A stretch of DNA of 64,000 bases from Streptomyces sp. AC555_RSS877 (GTDB lineage: Bacteria; Actinomycetota; Actinomycetes; Streptomycetales; Streptomycetaceae): NCBI RefSeq assembly GCF_019049245.1, contig NZ_JAGMUK010000005.1, positions 145,209 through 209,208 of the forward strand, in the 5' to 3' direction. Position numbers and translations under genes: made by a program. The notes beneath the pieces are model-generated. The model saw only the letters and a list, made by a program, of their open reading frames with translations, was not told the DNA's origin and searched no databases. This document shows, piece after piece, positions 44,652 to 51,952 of this stretch. The first letter of the stretch is position 1; the number at the start of each line of letters is the position of its first letter.

Positions 44652-47537
44652 GTGCTCAAACCGGGGGAGATACCGCAGTTCACTGGCAATCTGCCGCAGC
44701 TGGAGACCGACTGCGCGGAGCTGAAGAAGGACGCGGGCAACGTCCGCAAGACCGCCGGGGACGTGCACTCCCAGTTCCAGGGCCTGTCTGCGTACTACAC
44801 CGCCCCGGAGGCGGAGCAGCTCTTCGCGACGACGAAGCCGGTGCAGGACCGGGCGGACGCGTTCGCGGACGACCTCGAGTCGGTGTCTTCCGCCCTGTCG
44901 TCGTACGCCACCGAGATCCGGCCTCTCGTCGACAAGCTGGAGCAACTGAAGACCCAGGCCACGGCGTTCGTCGGGTCCGTCAAGGACGACGACGAGTGGG
45001 AGTACGACGAGGACAAGGTCGACGAGCACAACCAGATCCGGGACGACATCACCGCGACGGTGGCGGCGTTCTGGGCGGCGGAACGCACCGCCCACAACAA
45101 GATCACCGCGTTGTGGGGCGGCACCCAGATGGTCGCTGGGGACGGCTCCGAGCGTACGGACCAGTACGGGTTCAACGCCGAGGACATGAAGAACGCCCAG
45201 GTGCCGTGGGGCGACCCGGTGGAGGAGAAGCACCACTGGTACGAGGTCGGCCACTGGGTGAAGTCCTTCGTGTGGGACGGCCTGATCGTGGACGGTGTGT
45301 GGGGCACCATCAAGGGCCTCGGCACCCTGGTCGGCTTCGGTGGCTGGGACGCGATGGGCCAGGCCTGGAAGGGCCTCGCGCAGCTGGCGACCGGTCTGGT
45401 GATCTCCTCCATCCCCGGTGCGGGCGCGCTGTTCTGGACGTTGCCGGACGACAAGTTGCCGTCCTGGATCCGTGATTCGCGTACGGCGATGAAGGAGACG
45501 GGCAAGGCGCTGGTGGCGTGGGACGAGTGGGGGAAGAACCCCGGCCGTGCGGCCGGCGCGGTCACCTTCAACGTCCTGACGACCGTGTTCACGGGCGGCG
45601 CCGGTGCCGGCGTGGCCGGTGCCGGCAAGGCGGGCGCGGTCGCCAAGGTGCTCTCCGCGGCCGGCAAGGCGGGCAAGGTCATCGACCCGATGACCTACAT
45701 CGCCAAGGGCGCGGGCGCGGGCCTGTCGAAGATCGGCGACATCAGCGCGGCGCTCAAGGGCGTCGGCAACATCGACATCCCCGCCCTCCCGGAGAACGCG
45801 ATCACGCTGCCGGAGGGCGCGCTGAAACTCCCGGACGGGACGGTGCGGTTGCCGGAGGGGGCGGCGATCCCGGAAGGGGCGACCAAGCTGCCCGACGGCA
45901 ACATCAAACTGCCGGACGACACCCCGGTGCTGCCGGAGGGCTCTACGAAGCTGCCCACCGAGGACGGTGCCCCGGCGCGCTACTACGACCCGGCCGGCAA
46001 CTTCCTCGACGAGAACGGCAAGGTTCTTCAGCAGGTTCAGGACGGGCCCGGCGACATCACCAACCAGCCCGGCAGCCCGAACTCCCCGGCCGCCGGCGCC
46101 GACACCCCGAACACGCCCGCCCCGGTCAGGGAACCCGCCATGGCGGGCGCCCCCGCCCAGGCCGCCGGCAACGCCGCCGACAACGCGGCCCAGAACATCA
46201 ACCTGGGCAACGGCCTCGACAACGTCGGCGACGCCGGCCGCGTCGGCGATGACGTGAGCGCTCCCGGCAACCGTGTCGAGGGTCCGGCAGGAGTCGCCGA
46301 CAACACGCCGGGCGCAGTCGCCGGCAACACCCCGGGTGGTGTGGCGGGCAACCTGCCGACCAACAGCCTGGACAACGCGGCTCCTGGCCCCCAGGCGGGC
46401 AACAACGTTCCCGGCGGGCCGGGCGATCACGTCCCGGCCAACAGCGTGGACAACGCCGCCGCCGGCAGCGCGGACACCGGGCTGCGGCCCGGCGGCCCGG
46501 GCGGCCCCGTCGGTCCGATCTCCCCCAGCGCCCTGGACGACCTGGGCGCCCGGTTCGGCGACGACGCGCTCCCCGGAATCGGCGACGACCTGGGCGACGT
46601 GGGCAGGACCGGCGACGACGCGGGCATGCCCGCGAACACCGCGGACGAGGGCGCGGGTGCCGCCGACGAGTCACAGCCGGCGCGGACGGCCGAGGAACAG
46701 CAGAAGATCGTCGACGATCAGATCCACAAGGCCAACACCGACCCGAAGTGGTTCAGTGACCACTACCGCACGGACGGCCACCGGCACAGCGTCGACGGGG
46801 TCGACAAGAGCGGCAACCCCCTGCCCGTCCTGGCCAAGGACACGAACGGCAACTGGATCGCCCGGGACTCGATGCCCTCCAAGCAGCCGCCGACGCGCAT
46901 GGCCCCGGAGCCGATCAGCCCCAACTCCCTCAACACGCACCAGACCGACTATCTCAACGGTGTGGCGAAGGACCGCCAGGTCGCCGGGGAACTCACCGCG
47001 GCGGAGAAGGCGGCCAAGGCGAACCCGGGCGACCAGGCCCTTCAGGACGCTCTCGCCCAGGCCCAGAAGGACTACGACGCACGGCTCCCCGGTACACCCA
47101 ACAACAGCGCCATCCCCGAGCGCCTCGGCGAGGACGCGGCCCGCGTCCACGTCGTCCCGGAGCGGTACGCGGACTACTCCCCGGTGACCCTGCCGAAGAC
47201 GCCCAACGGCGCCAACATGTTCGACCAGTTGTACAAGCGGGAGGACGGCAGCTACCTGATCGTCGAGGCGAAGGCGCCGAAGAGCGACCTGATCTGGCGT
47301 CAGGGAGCCGGCCCCGCCAAGGGCTGGATGGTCCGGCAGGGCACCTCGGAGTACGTCCACACGATCATCGCCGAGATGCTGAGCCGCAAGGCCGCGGACG
47401 TCCGCATCGCGGGCGACCTGCTGCGGGCCTGGGAGAATGGCAAGCTGGACTACGTCCTGGTGAAGGCCAACGAGAACCCCGGCACCTACACCGGGGCCAC
47501 GCTGGAGCAGTTCCCGATCAACTACAAGATCGACTAG
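44652..47537 (+). CDS. Polymorphic toxin: WXG/LXG-like N-terminus, long linker, C-terminal PD-(D/E)xK-like nuclease domain
   Basis: 961 residues, GTG start with GAGGGA five bases upstream. Residues 1-110 form two long amphipathic helices with YYTAPEAEQL, like the pretoxin helices of type VII secretion substrates. A Trp-rich and hydrophobic region (about 190-330) follows, then about six copies of an LPxG..KLPDG unit (about 377-435) and an Asn/Gly/Pro-rich spacer (about 450-670). The C-terminus holds Asp858 (MFDQLYKRED), Glu872-x-Lys874 (YLIVEAKAP) and RQGTSEYVHTIIAEM, a PD-(D/E)xK pattern common in Tox-REase toxins. The next gene begins 12 bp after the stop and encodes an Imm49-type protein. 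Secretion route and nuclease activity are inferred. Confidence 0.85.
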   Translation: MLKPGEIPQFTGNLPQLETDCAELKKDAGNVRKTAGDVHSQFQGLSAYYTAPEAEQLFATTKPVQDRADAFADDLESVSSALSSYATEIRPLVDKLEQLKTQATAFVGSVKDDDEWEYDEDKVDEHNQIRDDITATVAAFWAAERTAHNKITALWGGTQMVAGDGSERTDQYGFNAEDMKNAQVPWGDPVEEKHHWYEVGHWVKSFVWDGLIVDGVWGTIKGLGTLVGFGGWDAMGQAWKGLAQLATGLVISSIPGAGALFWTLPDDKLPSWIRDSRTAMKETGKALVAWDEWGKNPGRAAGAVTFNVLTTVFTGGAGAGVAGAGKAGAVAKVLSAAGKAGKVIDPMTYIAKGAGAGLSKIGDISAALKGVGNIDIPALPENAITLPEGALKLPDGTVRLPEGAAIPEGATKLPDGNIKLPDDTPVLPEGSTKLPTEDGAPARYYDPAGNFLDENGKVLQQVQDGPGDITNQPGSPNSPAAGADTPNTPAPVREPAMAGAPAQAAGNAADNAAQNINLGNGLDNVGDAGRVGDDVSAPGNRVEGPAGVADNTPGAVAGNTPGGVAGNLPTNSLDNAAPGPQAGNNVPGGPGDHVPANSVDNAAAGSADTGLRPGGPGGPVGPISPSALDDLGARFGDDALPGIGDDLGDVGRTGDDAGMPANTADEGAGAADESQPARTAEEQQKIVDDQIHKANTDPKWFSDHYRTDGHRHSVDGVDKSGNPLPVLAKDTNGNWIARDSMPSKQPPTRMAPEPISPNSLNTHQTDYLNGVAKDRQVAGELTAAEKAAKANPGDQALQDALAQAQKDYDARLPGTPNNSAIPERLGEDAARVHVVPERYADYSPVTLPKTPNGANMFDQLYKREDGSYLIVEAKAPKSDLIWRQGAGPAKGWMVRQGTSEYVHTIIAEMLSRKAADVRIAGDLLRAWENGKLDYVLVKANENPGTYTGATLEQFPINYKID

Positions 47538-47549
47538 AGGAGGGCGTCA

Positions 47550-48413
47550 GTGGCCACGACCGTTCCCCGCCACGAGTACCCCACAGGCGACGTGCCGGAG
47601 ACTCTCGACGCCCTCGGTGAGACGGCGAACTGGATCCTCGACAAATTCGCCGAATCGCCGGTCCTGCGCCCCCAGGCGCTGAGCACGGCGCTCAGCCTGG
47701 CGCAGCAGCACTGCGCGATCGACCCGCAGGCGGTGAAGTTCGAGACCTGGGAGGCCTGGGTCACCGCCATGCAGACCGGTGCCGCGCTGTTCGCCGCGGC
47801 GACCGCGCCCGAGGGCACCACCGTCACCTGCCGGATCAAGGAGCGGGAACGCACGCTGCCCGCCACCGGTCCCGAGTCGCATCTGAACGCCGGCACCTGG
47901 GTCACCGCCTTCTACCTGGCAATGGTCTGCCGTGACAACGACCGCCTGCGGGCCCTGGCCGAGGTGCCCGTCTCGTTGCTGCGTGACTCCGGCGCCGTGT
48001 TCGACGAGTACGTCTACTCCTGGGTGGAGACGCTGCAGAGCTTCTGGCTCGGCCGCCAGGACGTGGGCGACAAGCTCGTCGCGGCGGTCGACGGCACCGC
48101 CCCGGCGGCCCTTCAGTACGCGGACGCGGACCTGATGGCGAAGGTCCTGTACCCGCCGCTCATCCTCCTGTACCGCGTCATCCGCCAGGACGCCGCGGAG
48201 TTCGACAAGGCACTGGGTGACGCGCTGCGCCGGCACAAGGAGTACTGGACCGCCGACGAGGACCGGGCGACCAGCGCCGACAGCCTGGTCGCCCTCGGCC
48301 CGCTGGCCATGGCCTGTCTGGCCCGGGACCAGGGCCTGGCCGTGGAGGCCGAGTCCGAGTACATGCCGAAGGCGCTCCTGGACTATGCCTGGATCGGCGA
48401 GATCGACTACTGA
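47550..48413 (+). CDS. Imm49-type immunity protein, copy 1
   Basis: 287 residues, GTG start with GAGGAGGG six bases upstream, 12 bp after the toxin stop. All-helical, with the family blocks WEAWVTAMQTGAALFAAAT, HLNAGTWVTAFYLAMVCRDN, YSWVETLQSFWLGR, LYPPLILLYRVIRQD and RHKEYWTADEDR, ending LAVEAESEYMPKALLDYAW. This is the pattern of immunity protein 49 genes that sit next to polymorphic toxins. It should bind and block the C-terminal toxin domain of its neighbour. About 95% identical to the third copy at 49357 (13 differences counted), mostly at the two ends. Confidence 0.88.
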   Translation: MATTVPRHEYPTGDVPETLDALGETANWILDKFAESPVLRPQALSTALSLAQQHCAIDPQAVKFETWEAWVTAMQTGAALFAAATAPEGTTVTCRIKERERTLPATGPESHLNAGTWVTAFYLAMVCRDNDRLRALAEVPVSLLRDSGAVFDEYVYSWVETLQSFWLGRQDVGDKLVAAVDGTAPAALQYADADLMAKVLYPPLILLYRVIRQDAAEFDKALGDALRRHKEYWTADEDRATSADSLVALGPLAMACLARDQGLAVEAESEYMPKALLDYAWIGEIDY

Positions 48414-48468
48414 ATCCGAATCGGATAGCGAGCGAAGGCGGAACACCGTCAGCAAAGGGAGCCGAACG

Positions 48469-49329
48469 GTGACCGTGATCGTAACTCGGCACGACTTCTC
48501 TGCCGATGATGCCGAAGGATGGTGCGAACTACTCCACGAGGGAGCCGTTGAGGCCATCGATGAACTCGAGGCGGATTCGAGGAATTTCGATCAGGCTTTC
48601 CTCATGACACTCACCGAAGCAGAAGCGCGATGCCTCCGCGACCCGTTGGCCGAGTACTCTCCGACTTGGCGAGCGTGGGTGGCGGCGATGCAGGTCGGTT
48701 CCGCACTGTTCGCCTCAGCCACTGCGTCCGACGCCCGCGTCGAAGCGCGCATCGCCGGGAAATTGAGGTCCATCCCCGCCTCAGGTCCGCAGTACAGCGC
48801 GAATGCCGGAAACTGGCTCAAGGCTTTCTGGCTCGCCGTCATCTGCCGAGAGCAGGATCGGATGACGCAACTGTGCGCTGTTCCGATCTCCCTCCTCAGG
48901 GAGTCGGGGGCGGAGTACGACGAGTACATCTACGACTGGATCGACGCCCTGCAGAGCTATTGGCTCAACCGCGGCAATGTGAGCGAAAAGCTGGTTGCCG
49001 CGGTCGACGGGACCAAGCCGGAGACGGCTGTGATCGCCAGTCCCGAGCTCATGCTGAAGATCCTCTATCCCCCGCTCGAACTCTTCTACCGCTACCTGCG
49101 CCAGGACAGCGAGCAGTTCAACGCGACACTCGCCGATGCCGTGCGCTGGCACAAGGAGTACTGGACCGCCGACGAGGACCGCGCCTCCAGCAGCGAGGGA
49201 CTCCTGGCACTCGCCCCGCTGGCCATGGCGTGCCTGGGCCACGACGCCGACTTCCCGGCCGAGGTTCGGTCGGACTACCTCCCCCAAGCACTGGTCGAAG
49301 GTGCCTGGATCGGCGAGCTCGACACCTGA
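48469..49329 (+). CDS. Imm49-type immunity protein, divergent copy 2
   Basis: 286 residues, GTG start with AAAGGGAG seven bases upstream. Same fold and block order as copies 1 and 3 (WRAWVAAMQVGSALFASAT, YDWIDALQSYWLNRG, LYPPLELFYRYLRQD, HKEYWTADEDRA) but only moderate identity. Its first half has visibly more A and T at third positions than its neighbours (for example GAACTACTCCACGAG), suggesting a separate, later arrival or weaker codon adaptation. It could protect against a different toxin variant. It sits 55 bp after copy 1 and 27 bp before copy 3, so all three are probably in one transcript with the toxin. Confidence 0.86.
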   Translation: MTVIVTRHDFSADDAEGWCELLHEGAVEAIDELEADSRNFDQAFLMTLTEAEARCLRDPLAEYSPTWRAWVAAMQVGSALFASATASDARVEARIAGKLRSIPASGPQYSANAGNWLKAFWLAVICREQDRMTQLCAVPISLLRESGAEYDEYIYDWIDALQSYWLNRGNVSEKLVAAVDGTKPETAVIASPELMLKILYPPLELFYRYLRQDSEQFNATLADAVRWHKEYWTADEDRASSSEGLLALAPLAMACLGHDADFPAEVRSDYLPQALVEGAWIGELDT

Positions 49330-49356
49330 GCCGTTCGTCACCGGAGGAAGGCGTCC

Positions 49357-50220
49357 GTGGCCACGACCGTTCCCCGCCACGTGTATGCGACGGACGACGT
49401 GCCGGACACTCTCGACGCCCTCGGCGAGACGGCGAGCTGGATCCGCGACGAGTTCGCCGAATCGCCGGTCCTGCGGCCCCAGGCGCTGAGCGCGGCGCTC
49501 AGCCTGGCGCAGCAGCACTGCGCGATCGACCCGCAGGCGGTGAGGTTCGAGACCTGGGAGGCCTGGGTCACCGCCATGCAGACCGGTGCCGCGCTGTTCG
49601 CCGCGGCGACCGCGCCCGAGGGCACCACCGTCACCTGCCGGATCAAGGAGCGGGAACGCACGCTGCCCGCCACCGGTCCCGAGTCGCATCTGAACGCCGG
49701 CACCTGGGTCACCGCCTTCTACCTGGCAATGGTCTGCCGCGACAACGACCGCCTGCGCGCCCTGGCCGAGGTGCCCGTCTCGTTGCTGCGTGACTCCGGC
49801 GCCGTGTTCGACGAGTACGCCTACTCCTGGGTGGAGACGCTGCAGAGCTTCTGGCTCGGCCGCCAGGACGTGGGCGACAAGCTGGTCGCGGCGGTCGACG
49901 GCACCGCCCCGGCGGCCCTTCAGTACGCGGACGCGGACCTGATGGCGAAGGTCCTGTACCCGCCGCTCATCCTCCTGTACCGCGTCATCCGCCAGGACGC
50001 CGCGGAGTTCGACAAGGCACTGGGTGACGCGCTGCGCCGGCACAAGGAGTACTGGACCGCCGACGAGGACCGGGCGACCAGCGCCGACAGCCTGGTCGCC
50101 CTCGGCCCGCTGGCCATGGCCTGTCTGGCCCGGGACCAGGGCCTGGCCGTGGAGGCCGAGTCCGAGTACATGCCGAAGGCGCTGCTGGACCACGCCTGGC
50201 GCGGCGAGATCGAGTACTGA
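49357..50220 (+). CDS. Imm49-type immunity protein, copy 3
   Basis: 287 residues, GTG start with GGAGGAAGG upstream. Nearly identical to copy 1 over its whole core; differences cluster in residues 4-60 (for example PRHVYATDDVPDTL versus PRHEYPTGDVPETL) and at the last ten residues (DHAWRGEIEY). This looks like recent duplication or gene conversion. Keeping both suggests either dosage or incipient divergence of specificity. Last gene of the toxin-immunity run; it converges on the ATP-binding protein gene 16 bp further on. Confidence 0.88.
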   Translation: MATTVPRHVYATDDVPDTLDALGETASWIRDEFAESPVLRPQALSAALSLAQQHCAIDPQAVRFETWEAWVTAMQTGAALFAAATAPEGTTVTCRIKERERTLPATGPESHLNAGTWVTAFYLAMVCRDNDRLRALAEVPVSLLRDSGAVFDEYAYSWVETLQSFWLGRQDVGDKLVAAVDGTAPAALQYADADLMAKVLYPPLILLYRVIRQDAAEFDKALGDALRRHKEYWTADEDRATSADSLVALGPLAMACLARDQGLAVEAESEYMPKALLDHAWRGEIEY

Positions 50221-50236
50221 GCGGACGGGCAGGCGC

Positions 50237-50650
50237 TCACGCAGAGGCAAGCTCACACCACACGAACTTGCCTCGATTGCCGTGTCTGGCCAGCGGATGC
50301 CAGCCCCAGAGGTCGGCACACGCCCGCACCAACGCCAGCCCCCGCCCTTCCTCCAGCTCGGTGTTCTGGTCCAGTGCCCTCGGCGGTTCGGGCGGCTCCG
50401 GGTCGGCATCCCACGCCCCGATCCGCAGGACACCCGCCGACCAGCACACCCTGAGGGCGGCAGGCCCCTTCGTATGCCGTACGGCATTGGAGACCAACTC
50501 CGCGGCGAGGAGTTCGGCGACATCGACGAGGCCGATGAGTCCGTGCATGGTGAGGATCAGACGGAGTGTGCGGCGACTGACGGTGACCGCACGCAGGTCG
50601 TTGGGGATGTAGAGGCAGTACTCCCATGGCTGGGCGTCGGTTTCGGGCAT
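50237..50650 (-). CDS. GHKL ATP-binding regulatory protein (anti-sigma-factor-like kinase)
   Basis: 137 residues of the HATPase_c/RsbW type. The N-box is ELVSNAVRHT, the G-boxes are RIGAWDAD and EEGRGLALVRACADLWGW. Such small Streptomyces ATP-binding proteins are numerous and often stand beside XRE-DUF5753 and DUF397 genes, as here. They may act as Ser kinases for anti-anti-sigma factors or as plain ATP-binding switches; which applies is unknown. Divergent from the XRE gene, sharing a 227-bp spacer. Confidence 0.9.
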   Translation of the reverse strand: MPETDAQPWEYCLYIPNDLRAVTVSRRTLRLILTMHGLIGLVDVAELLAAELVSNAVRHTKGPAALRVCWSAGVLRIGAWDADPEPPEPPRALDQNTELEEGRGLALVRACADLWGWHPLARHGNRGKFVWCELASA

Positions 50651-50877
50651 GGGTGAACTCCGTTCGGGTGGTTGGGGGGTTGAGGTCGCCGGGCGGTGGC
50701 AGTGCCGCAGCCGTCATGGCAGGACGGGGCGGTGCGCTTCCGGTATCCCGGAGATTCCGCAGCGTGTGCGTCGCATCACCGACGGTAGGGCATAAATTTC
50801 AGTCCGTGCAAGCGGATCGCGTAGCCTGGCCCCCGAACGAGTCGTCCCATCAAGGCCGTTGAAGGAAGAAGGACGCC

Positions 50878-51729
50878 GTGCCAGCACGACGGCACCCCAC
50901 GGCACGCCAGGTACGCCTGGGCGCCGAGCTGCGCAAACTCCGGGAAGCAGCGGGACTCAAGGCCACCGAGGCAGCGAGCCTCCTAGGCGTGAGTTCCGTC
51001 CAGATGAGCCAGATCGAGTCCGGGATCTCAGGCGTCAGCGAGCAGCGACTGCGTCGGCTTGCCGCCAACTACGCCTGCTCGGACAACGAGTTGATCGATG
51101 CCCTGGTGGCCATGGCGACCGACCGAACTCGCGGCTGGTGGGAGCAGTACCGGGGATACCTGCCCACACCCTTCCTGGATCTGTCCGAGCTGGAGCACCA
51201 CGCCAGCTACCGGTGGGACGTGGACTTCCTGCACATCCCGGGCCTGTTGCAGACCGAGGACTACTCCCGCGCGCTCTTCTCCTACGTGAACCCGGAGTTC
51301 CCGGAGGAAGAGGTGGAGCGTTGGGTCCAACACCGGATGACGCGAAGGGTCATCATCGAGCGCCCCGACCCGATCCCGTACGAGGCAGTGATCCACGAAG
51401 CGGCGCTGCGCATCAGGGTCGGCGATCGGGCCGCCGTACGGGCCCAGCTCGCCCGAGTACTGGACCTTTCCGAGGCCGCCCACATCACCGTGCGCGTCAT
51501 CCCCCTCGACCTGGACGACTTCCCCGGAGCCGGAAGCGCCATGGTGTACGCGGGCGGCCCGGTCCCCCACTTGGACACCGTGGTACGCGACGGCCCGCAC
51601 GGCACGGCATTCATCGACGCCCAAGCCCAACTCAGCCGCTTTCGAACGCTCTTCCGTAGGCTGGAAGCGGTGTCACTCGAACCCGATCGTTCGCGTGACT
51701 TCATCCGCAGGCTGGCGAAGGAGCTGTGA
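50878..51729 (+). CDS. XRE-family regulator with DUF5753 (Scr1-like) domain
   Basis: 283 residues. Helix-turn-helix at about 12-70 (RLGAELRKLREAAGLKATEA; VSSVQMSQIESG), then the DUF5753 domain that is typical of streptomycete regulators paired with DUF397 proteins (LHIPGLLQTEDYSRALF, HEAALRIRVG, RVIPLDLDDFPGAGSAMVY). GTG start at 50878 preceded by AAGGAAGAAGG. The DUF397 gene starts four bases after its stop, so the two are cotranscribed. Members of this group are known to affect differentiation and antibiotic production; the target here is unknown. Confidence 0.93.
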   Translation: MPARRHPTARQVRLGAELRKLREAAGLKATEAASLLGVSSVQMSQIESGISGVSEQRLRRLAANYACSDNELIDALVAMATDRTRGWWEQYRGYLPTPFLDLSELEHHASYRWDVDFLHIPGLLQTEDYSRALFSYVNPEFPEEEVERWVQHRMTRRVIIERPDPIPYEAVIHEAALRIRVGDRAAVRAQLARVLDLSEAAHITVRVIPLDLDDFPGAGSAMVYAGGPVPHLDTVVRDGPHGTAFIDAQAQLSRFRTLFRRLEAVSLEPDRSRDFIRRLAKEL

Positions 51730-51733
51730 GCGC

Positions 51734-51952
51734 ATGATCACCTACACCTGGCGGAAGTCGTCCTACTCCGGCGGCGGCGAGGGCAACGCCTGCGTAGAGA
51801 TCGCCGCCCGCCCCACCCACATAGCCGTCCGCGACTCCAAGGCCCCGGCCCGCGCAACCCTCACGTTCCCGGCCGACGCCTTCGTCCCCTTCCTCGACGC
51901 ACTGAAAACCAGTCACTCCACCGTCACGGACTTCGCCAGGTTCCGAGGCTGA
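51734..51952 (+). CDS. DUF397 small protein
   Basis: 72 residues with the family signature TWRKSSYSGGGEGNACVEIA and VAVRDSK-like IAVRDSKAP, then FPADAFVPFLDALK. The last dozen residues run over the end of glmS on the other strand: the stop codon lies 40 bp inside the glmS gene, so the two are convergent and overlap tail to tail. DUF397 proteins normally end soon after the ALK block, so the extension probably arose when an earlier stop was lost. It works with the XRE-DUF5753 protein encoded immediately upstream. Confidence 0.9.
   Translation: MITYTWRKSSYSGGGEGNACVEIAARPTHIAVRDSKAPARATLTFPADAFVPFLDALKTSHSTVTDFARFRG

Larger units (their letters stand above)
47550..50220. repeat. Direct repeat pair of immunity genes, offset 1807 bp
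   Basis: 47550-48413 and 49357-50220 are direct repeats. Central parts (about 47690-48375 versus 49497-50182) differ at only a handful of bases, silent sites included, while the first 120 bases and the last 30 have diverged. The diverged paralogue 48469-49329 lies between them. Confidence 0.9.

Noticed and set aside
47550..50220. Insertion sequence causing the repeated immunity genes.
   Set aside because: No transposase and no terminal inverted repeats flank the copies; the repeat boundaries match the genes.
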